Source: Streptomyces katrae (GTDB lineage: Bacteria > Actinomycetota > Actinomycetes > Streptomycetales > Streptomycetaceae). Taken from it: a DNA stretch of 64,000 bases. The notes beneath the pieces are model-generated. The model was not told the origin of the DNA. It made no database searches and worked only from the letters and a program-made list of their open reading frames with translations. Location of the stretch: the NCBI RefSeq assembly GCF_000717655.1, contig NZ_JNZY01000019.1:1-64000 (forward strand), in the 5' to 3' direction. How positions within the stretch are numbered: the first letter of the stretch is position 1; each line of letters begins with the position of its first letter. This document shows, piece after piece, positions 41,291 to 49,545 of this stretch. The translations under genes were made by a program, and so were the position numbers.

Positions 41291-41953
41291 CTAGGGGCAG
41301 AGCCGTTCCAGGCGCCACTTGCCGTCCTCGAGGACGTAGCGCAGGCGGTCGTGGAGCCGGTTCTCGTGGCCCTGCCAGAACTCCATCGCGTCGGGGACGA
41401 TCCGGATGCCGCCCCACTCGGGCGGGACGGGGACCTGCTCGCCCTCGGGGTAGCGCTCCGCGAGTTCCGCGTAGCGGCGGTCGAGCTCGGCGCGGGAGCC
41501 GATCACCCGGGACTGTTCGCTGGCCCAGGCGCCCAGCTGGGAGCCGTGCGGGCGGGAGCGGAAGTACGCCGCCGTCTCGTCGCGGCCGACCCGCGAGGCC
41601 GTGCCGGTGACGATGACCTGGCGTGCGATGGGGTGCCAGGGGAAGAGCAGCGCGACGTGCGGGTTCGCGTCGATCTCGCGGCCCTTGCGCGAGCCGTAGT
41701 TGGTGTAGAAGGCGAAGCCCCGCTCGTCGAACTGCTTCAGCAGCACCGTGCGGGAGCTGGGGCGGCCGTCGGGGGTCGCCGTCGAGACGACCATCGCGTT
41801 CGGTTCGAAGAGGTGCGAGTCGGCGGCCTGCTGGAACCACTCGGCGAACTGGCGCATGGGGTCCTCGGCGAGGCTGTCCTCCTGGACGATCTCCGAGCGG
41901 TACTGCTTGCGCATCGTGGCGGGGTCAATGTCCTGGTCGGTCACGCGAGCCAT
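41291..41953 (-). CDS. pdxH: Pyridoxamine 5'-phosphate oxidase
   Basis: This 220-residue FMN enzyme makes pyridoxal 5'-phosphate from PNP or PMP. It begins with an [14 protein letters not shown] helix. The FMN-binding [28 protein letters not shown] lies near residues 67-95. [19 protein letters not shown] follows. The C-terminal signature is [17 protein letters not shown]. All family motifs are present and length is normal. It stands alone between the small-transcript unit and citrate synthase. Its promoter must lie in the 200-bp divergent gap before the citrate synthase gene. Confidence 0.97.
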   Translation of the reverse strand: MARVTDQDIDPATMRKQYRSEIVQEDSLAEDPMRQFAEWFQQAADSHLFEPNAMVVSTATPDGRPSSRTVLLKQFDERGFAFYTNYGSRKGREIDANPHVALLFPWHPIARQVIVTGTASRVGRDETAAYFRSRPHGSQLGAWASEQSRVIGSRAELDRRYAELAERYPEGEQVPVPPEWGGIRIVPDAMEFWQGHENRLHDRLRYVLEDGKWRLERLCP

Positions 41954-42153
41954 CCTGCCGCAGGAGTGCTTGCGGCAGTGTGCCGTATGTCACGCTTCCG
42001 CCTGCCATCCGGAACCGCCAAAATCTTGGGGCCGGTCCGGAGGTCCCCACACGGGTGACCGACGGCCGTGCCGGGCATCAACGGGGATGACCGCGCCGGA
42101 CCGCGAGTCACGCCGGGAGCCGCGCGTGTTCGCACTATCTGAGGAGCCGCCTG

Positions 42154-43260
42154 ATGTCCGACTTCGTACCCGGGCTCGAAGGGGTCGTCGCGTTCGAGAC
42201 CGAGATCGCCGAACCGGATAAGGAGGGTGGGTCGCTCCGCTACCGCGGGGTCGACATCGAGGATCTCGTGGGGCACGTCTCGTTCGGCAACGTCTGGGGC
42301 CTGTTGGTCGACGGGGCGTTCAACCCGGGCCTGCCCGCCGCCGAGCCCTTCCCGATCCCGGTGCACTCCGGTGACATCCGTGTCGACGTGCAGTCCGCGC
42401 TCGCCATGCTCGCCCCCGTGTGGGGTCTGAAACCGCTGCTCGACATCGACGAGCAGACCGCCCGTGACGACCTCGCGCGCGCCGCCGTGATGGCGCTGTC
42501 GTACGTCGCCCAGTCCGCGCGCGGGCAGGGCCGGCCGATGGTGCCGCAGAGCGAGATCGACAAGGCCGAGTCCGTGGTCGAGCGGTTCATGATCCGCTGG
42601 CGGGGTGAGCCGGACCCGAAGCACGTCAAGGCCGTCGACGCGTACTGGACCTCGGCCGCCGAGCACGGGATGAACGCGTCGACGTTCACCGCGCGGGTGA
42701 TCGCTTCGACCGGTGCGGACGTCGCCGCCGCCCTCTCGGGTGCCGTCGGCGCCATGTCCGGGCCGCTGCACGGCGGTGCGCCGTCCCGCGTCCTCGGCAT
42801 GATCGAGGAGATCGAGCGCAGCGGCGACGCCGTGGCGTACGTCAAGAAGGCCCTGGACAAGGGCGAGCGGCTGATGGGATTCGGGCACCGCGTGTACCGG
42901 GCCGAGGACCCGCGCGCCCGTGTGCTGCGGCGTACCGCCAAGGAGCTGGACGCGCCGCGCTACGAGGTGGCCGCCGCGCTGGAGAAGGCCGCGCTGGAGG
43001 AGCTGCACGCGCGCCGCCCCGACCGGGTGCTCGCGACGAACGTGGAGTTCTGGGCCGCGATCATGCTGGACTTCGCGGAGGTCCCGGCGCACATGTTCAC
43101 CTCGATGTTCACCTGCGCCCGTACCGCGGGCTGGTCGGCGCACATCCTGGAGCAGAAGCGCACGGGCCGCCTGGTGCGCCCGTCGGCGCGCTACATCGGC
43201 CCGGGTCAGCGCAACCCCCGCGAGATCGAAGGGTACGACGACATCGCCGCGACGGCCTGA
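42154..43260 (+). CDS. Citrate synthase (type II-like paralogue)
   Basis: This 368-residue citrate synthase family enzyme condenses acetyl-CoA with oxaloacetate. A catalytic His is in SAAEHGMNASTFTAR near residue 172. GPLHGGAPSRV and MGFGHRVYRAEDPRA near residue 248 supply the second His. A late Asp is in AIMLDFAEVPAHMF. The C-terminal YIGPGQRNPREIEGYDD is typical of actinobacterial CitA-like enzymes. It is shorter than the hexameric gram-negative type. Streptomyces has several paralogues, and this one is likely the secondary citrate or methylcitrate synthase; I leave the symbol empty. GAGGAG precedes the ATG at 8 bp. A strong terminator follows. Confidence 0.93.
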   Translation: MSDFVPGLEGVVAFETEIAEPDKEGGSLRYRGVDIEDLVGHVSFGNVWGLLVDGAFNPGLPAAEPFPIPVHSGDIRVDVQSALAMLAPVWGLKPLLDIDEQTARDDLARAAVMALSYVAQSARGQGRPMVPQSEIDKAESVVERFMIRWRGEPDPKHVKAVDAYWTSAAEHGMNASTFTARVIASTGADVAAALSGAVGAMSGPLHGGAPSRVLGMIEEIERSGDAVAYVKKALDKGERLMGFGHRVYRAEDPRARVLRRTAKELDAPRYEVAAALEKAALEELHARRPDRVLATNVEFWAAIMLDFAEVPAHMFTSMFTCARTAGWSAHILEQKRTGRLVRPSARYIGPGQRNPREIEGYDDIAATA

Positions 43261-43289
43261 GTCCCTCTTTCGTACGCCGGTCGCCGGTC

Positions 43290-43326
43290 AGGGCGCCGCC
43301 TCCCGTGAGTACGGGGGCGGCGCCCT
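43290..43326. terminator. Bidirectional terminator, citrate synthase / tetR
   Basis: AGGGCGCCGCC / GGCGGCGCCCT (11 bp) continues inward to CCCGT-GAGT-ACGGG, giving an almost unbroken stem-loop between the convergent genes. Confidence 0.9.
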
Positions 43327-43335
43327 CGGCGTTCC

Positions 43336-43953
43336 TCAGCCGAGGGTGTCGTCCAGGATCCGGGACCACTGGGCGACCACGCGGGCGCGGCGGGCCGTGT
43401 CGTCGGTGAGGACGTTGGCCAGGCCGAGGCCGCGGGCCATGTCGAGGAGGCCCTGCACGGTCTCGCGTACGCCGGGGACGGACTCGTCCGCGCCGAGGAG
43501 CTCCACGGCGATGCGGTGGGTCTCGCGGCCCACGCGGGCCTCCAGTTCCGTGACCTGGGGGCGCAGCTGCTCCTCGTTGGAGGCGGCGACCCACAGCTGG
43601 AGGGCGGCTCGGAAGAGGGCTCCGGTGTAGAGGTCGACGAGGGCTTCGACCACGGCGGGGCGGGCGGCGGGTCCGGCGTGGAAGAGGTCGAGCAGGGCGG
43701 CGGAGCGTTCCTCGGCGACGTAGGCGACGGCGGCGGTGAACAGGTCCTCGCGCGTCGGGAAGTGGTACTGGGCCGCCCCTCTGGAGACACCGGCGCGTTC
43801 GGCGACGACGGCGACGGTGGAGCCGGCCCAGCCCTGTTCGGCGAGGCAGGAGACGGCCGCTTCCAGGAGGTGGCGCCGGGTGACGCGGCTGCGGGCCTGC
43901 TTGGGGCCGGGCTGGGCGTCCTGCGCGGGGCCGGCGTCGGTCACAGGGCCCAT
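43336..43953 (-). CDS. TetR-family transcriptional regulator
   Basis: This 205-residue regulator has an N-terminal helix-turn-helix (RRHLLEAAVSCLAEQGWAGS, then VAERAGVSRGAAQYHFPTRE) near residues 25-70 and a helical ligand/dimer domain. It is the last gene of the acyl-CoA catabolic operon and overlaps the enoyl-CoA hydratase gene by 13 bp if ATG 43953 is used. GTG 43944 would give the canonical GTGA overlap and is equally likely. It probably represses its own operon, with an acyl-CoA as inducer. The palindrome CAAGCATGCTTG upstream of the operon is its best candidate operator. A terminator-like hairpin lies between the dehydrogenase and hydratase genes upstream. Confidence 0.9.
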   Translation of the reverse strand: MGPVTDAGPAQDAQPGPKQARSRVTRRHLLEAAVSCLAEQGWAGSTVAVVAERAGVSRGAAQYHFPTREDLFTAAVAYVAEERSAALLDLFHAGPAARPAVVEALVDLYTGALFRAALQLWVAASNEEQLRPQVTELEARVGRETHRIAVELLGADESVPGVRETVQGLLDMARGLGLANVLTDDTARRARVVAQWSRILDDTLG

Positions 43954-44678
43954 GACGGGTCCCGGCGTGCGAAGCGGGCGCTGATGCCCTCTTGGGCCTC
44001 GGCGGAGCCGAAGTGGTGTGCGGACAGCTCGGTGAGCGCGGCGCCGTCCTGGGCGAGGACGGCCCGCACCGGGGCGGTGAGCAGTTCCTTGGTGGCGGCG
44101 AGGGCCTGCGGGCCGGCTTTGCGCAGGCCGGTGAGGACGGGGTCGAGGACTTGGTCCACGTCGTCGCCGTGCAGGGTGAGCAGGCCGATCCGGACGGCCT
44201 CGGCGGCGTCGAAGGCCTCGGCGGTCAGGAAGTACCGGGCGGCGGCGCGCGGGTCCAGGCGCGGCAGCAGCGGCGCGGAGATCAGGGCCGGGACCACGCC
44301 CAGGTGGGTCTCGGTGAAGGCGTACGTGGAGGCGGGGCCGGCGGCGGCGATGTCGCAGACGCCGAGGAGGCCGAGGCCGCCCGCCCGGACGTGGCCGGTG
44401 ACGCGGGCGACGACCGGCTTGGGGAGTTCGGCGATCTCGCGGAGCAGGGCGAGGAAGTCGGCCGGGTCGCACGGGGACTTCAGGTCGGCGCCGGCGCAGA
44501 AGGTGCCGCCGGTGTGGGTGAGGACGACGGCCCGTGCCTCCGGGTCCGCCGCCGCGTCGGCGAGGGCTCCCCGCAGCTCGCCGACGAGGTCCGCGGAGAG
44601 TGCGTTGCGGTTGGCCGGGGAGTCGAGCGTGAGGGTGGTGACGCCGCGCGCTCGCGCGGCGCCGACTGGGCGGGTCAT
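43941..44678 (-). CDS. Enoyl-CoA hydratase/isomerase family protein
   Basis: This 245-residue crotonase-fold protein has FCAGADLKSP near residue 61 and GHVRAGGLGLLGVCDIAAAG near residue 94 as oxyanion-hole segments, and TETHLGVVPALISAPLLPRL near residues 120-140. The hydratase Glu positions are not classical, so it may be a methylglutaconyl-CoA hydratase or AtuE-like isohexenylglutaconyl-CoA hydratase, which would fit its operon. The ATG is preceded by GGAGGACATGGC, giving a strong ribosome site. It lies 97 bp after the acyl-CoA dehydrogenase gene, across a hairpin, and overlaps the TetR gene. Confidence 0.88.
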   Translation of the reverse strand: MTRPVGAARARGVTTLTLDSPANRNALSADLVGELRGALADAAADPEARAVVLTHTGGTFCAGADLKSPCDPADFLALLREIAELPKPVVARVTGHVRAGGLGLLGVCDIAAAGPASTYAFTETHLGVVPALISAPLLPRLDPRAAARYFLTAEAFDAAEAVRIGLLTLHGDDVDQVLDPVLTGLRKAGPQALAATKELLTAPVRAVLAQDGAALTELSAHHFGSAEAQEGISARFARRDPSWAL

Positions 44679-44727
44679 GCCATGTCCTCCGGAGGTTGTG
44701 CGGATCGTGGGGCGGACGGCGGCCCGT

Positions 44728-44766
44728 CGGCGTCCCGGCCGGACCGCCGGCCCGGCCGGGACGCCG
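44728..44766 (-). terminator. Hairpin inside operon before hydratase-tetR
   Basis: A 15-bp stem (CGGCGTCCCGGCCGG / CCGGCCGGGACGCCG) with a 9-nt loop lies between the dehydrogenase stop and the hydratase start. It may terminate part of the transcription or stabilise the upstream messages. Confidence 0.7.
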
Positions 44767-44774
44767 GAGACCCC

Positions 44775-45947
44775 TCAGTACGACTTGGGCAGGCCCAGGG
44801 TCTGGTGCGAGACGAAGTTGAGGATCATCTCGCGGCTGACGGGGGCGATGCGGGACACCCGCGAGGCGGTGATGAGGGAGGCCAGTCCGTACTCGCGGGT
44901 GAGGCCGTTGCCGCCCAGGGTGTGGACGGACTGGTCCACCGCCTTCACGCAGGCCTCGGCGGCAGCGTACTTGGCCATGTTCGCGGCTTCACCGGCGGCC
45001 ATGTCGTCGCCCGCGTCGTAGAGGTGGGCGGCCTTCTGCATCATCAGGCGGGCGAGTTCGAGGTCGATGTGGGCTGCGGCGAGGGGGTGGGCGATGGCCT
45101 GGTGGGCGCCGATCGCCTCCTTCCAGACCTGGCGGGTCTTCGCGTAGTCGACGGCCTTGGCGAGGGCGTGGCGGCCCATGCCGATGGCGAAGGCGGCGGT
45201 CATGATGCGCTCGGGGTTGAGGCCGGCGAAGAGCTGGAGCAGGCCCGCGTCCTCGTCGCCGACGAGGGCGTCGGCGGGCAGCCGTACCTCGTCCAGGACG
45301 AGTTCGAACTGCTTCTCCGCCGCCTGGAGTTCCATGTCGATGACGGAGCGGGAGAAGCCGGGGGCGTCGCGCGGCACGATGAACAGGCAGGGCTTGAGGC
45401 TCCCGGTGCGTGCGTCCTCGGTGCGTCCCACGATGAGGGTGGCGTCGGCGATGTCCACCCCGGAGATGAAGACCTTGCGCCCGGTCAGCACCCACTCCTC
45501 GCCGTCGCGGCGGGCCGTGGTGGTGATGCGGTGGGAGTTGGAGCCGGCGTCGGGTTCGGTGATGCCGAAGGCCATGGTGCGGCTGCCGTCGGCGAGGCCG
45601 GGGAGCCAGGCCTGCTTCTGGGCGTCGGTGCCGAAGCGGGAGATGACCGTGCCGCAGATGGCGGGCGAGACGACCATCATCAGCAGGGGGCAGCCTGCTG
45701 CCCCCAGCTCCTCGAGGACGATGGAGAGTTCGGCGATGCCGCCGCCTCCGCCGCCGTACTCCTCGGGGAGGTTGACCCCGAGGTAACCGAGCTTGGCGGC
45801 GTCGGCCCACAGCTCGTCGGGGTGGCCGCCCTCGCGGGCGACGCGGGCGAGGTACTCGCGTCCGTAGCGCTGCCCGAGGGCGGCGACGGCAGTGCGCAGG
45901 GCCTGGTGTTCTTCGGTCTCGACGACGGCGCTGGCGGCAGGGCTCAT
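44775..45947 (-). CDS. Acyl-CoA dehydrogenase (isovaleryl/citronellyl-CoA type)
   Basis: This 390-residue enzyme has a standard three-domain form. AFGITEPDAGSNSHRITTTA lies near residues 127-146. The beta domain has WVLTGRKVFISGVDIADATL. The C-terminal domain has VHTLGGNGLTREYGLASLIT (near residue 345), then ISREMILNFVSHQTLG-like flavin contacts. It resembles AtuD/LiuA-group enzymes by operon position. It presumably makes the 2,3-unsaturated acyl-CoA for the biotin carboxylase. The ATG overlaps the carboxylase alpha gene stop by 4 bp (ATGA). Confidence 0.92.
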   Translation of the reverse strand: MSPAASAVVETEEHQALRTAVAALGQRYGREYLARVAREGGHPDELWADAAKLGYLGVNLPEEYGGGGGGIAELSIVLEELGAAGCPLLMMVVSPAICGTVISRFGTDAQKQAWLPGLADGSRTMAFGITEPDAGSNSHRITTTARRDGEEWVLTGRKVFISGVDIADATLIVGRTEDARTGSLKPCLFIVPRDAPGFSRSVIDMELQAAEKQFELVLDEVRLPADALVGDEDAGLLQLFAGLNPERIMTAAFAIGMGRHALAKAVDYAKTRQVWKEAIGAHQAIAHPLAAAHIDLELARLMMQKAAHLYDAGDDMAAGEAANMAKYAAAEACVKAVDQSVHTLGGNGLTREYGLASLITASRVSRIAPVSREMILNFVSHQTLGLPKSY

Positions 45948-47950
45948 GCTGGCGTTTCCTCCTGGACTACGGCGAGCAGGGCGCCGAACTCGACCGTGTG
46001 GCCGAGGGTGGCGTGGAGCGCGGTGAGCGTGCCGGAGGCGGGCGAGACGATGCGGTGCTCCATCTTCATGGCCTCCAGCCAGAGCAGGGGCTGCCCGGCC
46101 GTGACGGCGGCGCCGGGGGCGAGGCCTTCGGCGACGCGGACGACGGTGCCGGGCATGGGGGCGAGCAGGGAGCCGGGTTCGGTGCGGTCCTGGGGATCGG
46201 CGAACCGGGGGACGGGCGTGAGGGTGTGCGCGCCCAGCGTGGGGGTCCCCCCGCCGAAGGCAGGGGGAGAGTCGACGTAGGTCTCGGCGGCTTCGGGTCC
46301 GGCTCCGGCACCCCCGGTGTTCGATTTGTGTTTCACGTGGAACATCCGGCGGACGCCCTCGACTTCGAGGGTGACGCGGTCGGGCTCTGCGGCCAGGACT
46401 CGAACACCGGGATGGTCGAGGAGCTCCGGGGGCCCGCTGCGGGTGGGCCGGTAGCGGACCTCGTACGCGGTGCCGGCCGCGCTGTAGCGGCGGATCTGCG
46501 GCTGGGAGCGGAGGTTGCGCCAGCCTCCGACGCGGGCGGCGAGCGGGGCGTCCGGGGCCGGTGCGGCGGCCGCGAGGGCGGCTGCGACCGCGGCCAGGGT
46601 GGCGTCCGGGCTGCCTTCGGTGAGGGCTCCGAGGTGGCGCTCGTAGAACCCGGTGTCGAGCCGTGCCGCGGCGAACTCCGGGTGCAGCAGGGAGCGTACG
46701 AGGAGCTCGCGGTTGGTGGTGAGCCCGTGGATGCGGGCTCCGGCGAGGGCATGGGCGAGAGCGCGGACGGCCTCGGCCCGGGTGGGGGCGTGGGCGACGA
46801 CCTTGGCGAGCATCGGGTCGTAGTGGACGCCGACGGTGTCCCCGTCGGCGAAGCCGGTGTCGACGCGGACCTCACCGGGGACGGCGAGGGTGTGCAGGAC
46901 TCCGGTCTGGGGGCGCCAGCCCCGGGCGGGGTCCTCGGCGTACAGACGGGCCTCGACGGCGTGGCCGGCGGGCTCCGGAGGCGTCAGCGGCAGGGCGGCG
47001 CCCTCGGCGATGCGCAGCTGCAGGGCGACGAGGTCGAGGCCGAAGACGGCCTCGGTGACGGGGTGTTCCACCTGGAGGCGGGTGTTCATCTCCAGGAAGT
47101 AGGGGCGTCCGTCGGCGGTGACGAGGAACTCGACCGTGCCCGCACCCTGGTAGGAGACCGCGCGGGCGGCGGCCACGGCGGCCTCGTGGAGGGTGGTGCG
47201 CAGCACCTCGGGCAGGGCCGGGGCCGGGGCCTCCTCGATGACCTTCTGGTGGCGCCGCTGGAGGGAGCAGTCGCGGGTGCCGAGGGCCCAGACGGTGCCG
47301 TGGGAGTCGGCGAGGATCTGGACCTCGACGTGACGGCCGCGTTCGACGTAGGGCTCGGCGAAGACCTCGCCGTCGCCGAAGGCGGAGCGGGCCTCGGCGG
47401 AGGCGGCCTCCAGCTCCTCCTTGAGGGTGTCGAGGTCGCGTACGACGCGCATGCCGCGGCCGCCGCCGCCCGCGGCGGCCTTGAGCAGGAGGGGCAGGTC
47501 GGCGGCGGTGGCGTCCGCCGGGTCGACGGGGTCCAGGAGCGGGACCCCGGCGGCGCGCATCAGCTCCTTGGCCCGGGTCTTGGAGGCCATGGCCTCGATG
47601 GCCTCGGGTGGCGGGCCGATCCAGGTGAGTCCGGCCGCGACGACCTCGCGGGCGAAGCCGGCGTTCTCGGAGAGGAACCCGTAGCCGGGGTGGACGGCGT
47701 CCGCGCCGGCGGCGAGGGCGGCCTTGATGACCAGGTCGCCGCGCAGGTAGGTGTCGGCGGGGGCGGCGCCGGGGAGGCGCACGGCCGTGTCGGCCTCCCG
47801 TACGTGCAGGGCTTCGGCGTCGGGGTCGGAGTGGACGGCGACGGTGGCGAGGCCGAGGGCGCGGGCGGTGCGGAAGACGCGGACCGCGATCTCGCCGCGG
47901 TTGGCGACCAGGAGGGAGGTCAGGGGCTGCTGGGTCATGTGCGGGCTCAC
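45944..47950 (-). CDS. Biotin-dependent acyl-CoA carboxylase, alpha subunit (BC-BCCP)
   Basis: This 668-residue protein has a biotin carboxylase domain (LLVANRGEIAVRVFRTARAL, AVHPGYGFLSENAGFA, ATP-grasp LLKAAAGGGGRGMRVV, MNTRLQVEHPVTE). A BT linker and a biotin carrier domain with EAMKMEH (Lys biotinylated) near residue 627 follow. It carboxylates its biotin with bicarbonate and ATP, and the beta subunit then uses it on the acyl-CoA. The GTG start at 47950 overlaps the beta gene stop by 4 bp; ATG 47938 is the alternative. The linker contains a palindromic repeat insertion (about residues 558-576) that is not expected to disturb the fold. Likely substrate: 3-methylcrotonyl- or geranyl-CoA. Confidence 0.93.
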   Translation of the reverse strand: MSPHMTQQPLTSLLVANRGEIAVRVFRTARALGLATVAVHSDPDAEALHVREADTAVRLPGAAPADTYLRGDLVIKAALAAGADAVHPGYGFLSENAGFAREVVAAGLTWIGPPPEAIEAMASKTRAKELMRAAGVPLLDPVDPADATAADLPLLLKAAAGGGGRGMRVVRDLDTLKEELEAASAEARSAFGDGEVFAEPYVERGRHVEVQILADSHGTVWALGTRDCSLQRRHQKVIEEAPAPALPEVLRTTLHEAAVAAARAVSYQGAGTVEFLVTADGRPYFLEMNTRLQVEHPVTEAVFGLDLVALQLRIAEGAALPLTPPEPAGHAVEARLYAEDPARGWRPQTGVLHTLAVPGEVRVDTGFADGDTVGVHYDPMLAKVVAHAPTRAEAVRALAHALAGARIHGLTTNRELLVRSLLHPEFAAARLDTGFYERHLGALTEGSPDATLAAVAAALAAAAPAPDAPLAARVGGWRNLRSQPQIRRYSAAGTAYEVRYRPTRSGPPELLDHPGVRVLAAEPDRVTLEVEGVRRMFHVKHKSNTGGAGAGPEAAETYVDSPPAFGGGTPTLGAHTLTPVPRFADPQDRTEPGSLLAPMPGTVVRVAEGLAPGAAVTAGQPLLWLEAMKMEHRIVSPASGTLTALHATLGHTVEFGALLAVVQEETPA
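46222..46275. repeat. Palindromic repeat inside carboxylase alpha gene
   Basis: AGCGTGGGGGTCCCCCCGCC-GAA-GGCAGGGGGAGAG forms a hairpin. It encodes the linker SPPAFGGGTPTLGA in frame, between the carboxylase and biotin carrier domains. I recall this sequence type as a recurrent Streptomyces repeat. Confidence 0.7.
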
Positions 47951-49545
47951 ATCCGGAAGACGCCGAAGCCGCCGCGGGCGCCCTCGACGGGGGCGTTGTG
48001 GACGGCCGACAGGCACAGGCCGAGGACGGTACGGGTGTCGCGCGGGTCGATGACCCCGTCGTCGTACAGCCGCCCGGACAGGAACATTGGCAGGGACTCG
48101 GACTCGATCTGCGCCTCCACGAAGGCGCGCATCCCGGCGTCGGCCTCCTCGTCGTACGGCTGTCCCTTCGCGGCGGCGGACTGGCGGGCCACGATGGACA
48201 GCACGCCGGCGAGCTGCTGGGGGCCCATGACGGCGGACTTGGCGCTGGGCCAGGCGAAGAGGAACCGCGGCTCGAAGGCGCGGCCGCACATGCCGTAGTG
48301 GCCGGCTCCGTAGCTGGCGCCGATGAGGACGGAGAGGTGCGGGACGCGGGAGTTGGAGACCGCGTTGATCATCATCGAGCCGTGTTTGACGATGCCGCCC
48401 TGCTCGTACTCCTTGCCGACCATGTAACCGGTGGTGTTGTGGAGGAAGAGGAGCGGGATGTCGCGCTGGTTGGCGAGCTGGATGAACTGGGCGGCCTTCT
48501 GCGACTCGGCGCTGAACAGCACGCCCTGGGCGTTGGCGAGGATGCCGACCGGGTGGCCGTGGAGGGTGGCCCAGCCGGTGACCAGGCTGGTGCCGTAGAG
48601 GGGCTTGAACTCGTCGAAGTCGGAGGCGTCGACGATGCGGGCGATGACCTCGCGGGGGTCGAAGGGGGTCTTCAGGTCGGCCGGGACGATGCCGAGGAGT
48701 TCCTCGGGGTCGTACTTGGGCTCCTCGGCGGGCTGTGGATCGGGGTGGGGCTTGCGGTGGTTCAGGCGGGCGACGACGCGGCGGGCCTGGCGGATGGCGT
48801 CGTGCTCGTCGAGGGCGTAGTGGTCGGCGAGGCCGGAGGTGCGGGCGTGCATGTCGGCTCCGCCGAGGGACTCGTCGTCGCTCTCCTCGCCGGTGGCCAT
48901 CTTGACGAGCGGCGGACCGCCGAGGAACACCTTGGACCGGTCCTTGATCATGATGGTGTGGTCGGACATCCCCGGGATGTACGCGCCTCCGGCGGTGGAG
49001 TTGCCGAAGACGACGGCGACGGTGGGGATGCCGGCGGCCGAGAGCCGGGTCAGGTCGCGGAAGATGGCGCCGCCCGGGATGAAGATCTCCTTCTGGGAGG
49101 GGAGGTCGGCGCCGCCGGACTCGACGAGGCTGATGCAGGGGAGTCGGTTCTGGCGGGCGATCTCGTTGGCCCGGAGGGCCTTCTTGAGCGTCCAGGGGTT
49201 GGAGGCGCCGCCGCGGACGGTGGGGTCGTTGGCGGTGACCAGGCATTCGACGCCCTCGACCGTGCCGATGCCGGTGACGATGGAGGCGCCGACGGGGTAG
49301 TCGCTGCCCCAGCCGGCGAGCGGGGACAGCTCCAGGAAGGGCGTGTCCGGGTCGAGGAGCAGCTCGATGCGCTCGCGGGCGAGGAGCTTGCCGCGGTCCT
49401 TGTGGCGGGCCGTGTACTTCTCGCCGCCGCCGAGGAGGGCCTTGGCGTGCTCGGCGTCGACCTCGGCGAGGCGTTCCCGTGCGGCGGCGCGGGCGGCGGC
49501 GAACTCGGGGGCGTGGGGGTCGACGGTGGTGGTGAGTCGGGTCAT
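47947..49545 (-). CDS. Acyl-CoA carboxylase, beta (carboxyltransferase) subunit
   Basis: This 532-residue carboxyltransferase with two crotonase-like halves transfers CO2 from biotin to an acyl-CoA. The N-terminal half has SLVESGGADLPSQKEIFIPGG and FGNSTAGGAYIPGMSDHTIM. The C-terminal half has QGVLFSAESQKAAQF, LLFLHNTTGYMVGKEYEQGG and IGASYGAGHYGMCGRAFEPRF. The HNTTGYMVG form with Phe/Leu-rich pocket residues matches AtuC/LiuB (geranyl- or methylcrotonyl-CoA carboxylase) more than propionyl- or acetyl-CoA types. The ATG overlaps the AtuA gene stop by 4 bp. Confidence 0.93.
   Translation of the reverse strand: MTRLTTTVDPHAPEFAAARAAARERLAEVDAEHAKALLGGGEKYTARHKDRGKLLARERIELLLDPDTPFLELSPLAGWGSDYPVGASIVTGIGTVEGVECLVTANDPTVRGGASNPWTLKKALRANEIARQNRLPCISLVESGGADLPSQKEIFIPGGAIFRDLTRLSAAGIPTVAVVFGNSTAGGAYIPGMSDHTIMIKDRSKVFLGGPPLVKMATGEESDDESLGGADMHARTSGLADHYALDEHDAIRQARRVVARLNHRKPHPDPQPAEEPKYDPEELLGIVPADLKTPFDPREVIARIVDASDFDEFKPLYGTSLVTGWATLHGHPVGILANAQGVLFSAESQKAAQFIQLANQRDIPLLFLHNTTGYMVGKEYEQGGIVKHGSMMINAVSNSRVPHLSVLIGASYGAGHYGMCGRAFEPRFLFAWPSAKSAVMGPQQLAGVLSIVARQSAAAKGQPYDEEADAGMRAFVEAQIESESLPMFLSGRLYDDGVIDPRDTRTVLGLCLSAVHNAPVEGARGGFGVFRM

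Noticed and set aside
42059..42153. Riboswitch or leader before citrate synthase
   Set aside because: No conserved riboswitch core or clear hairpin was found in this gap.
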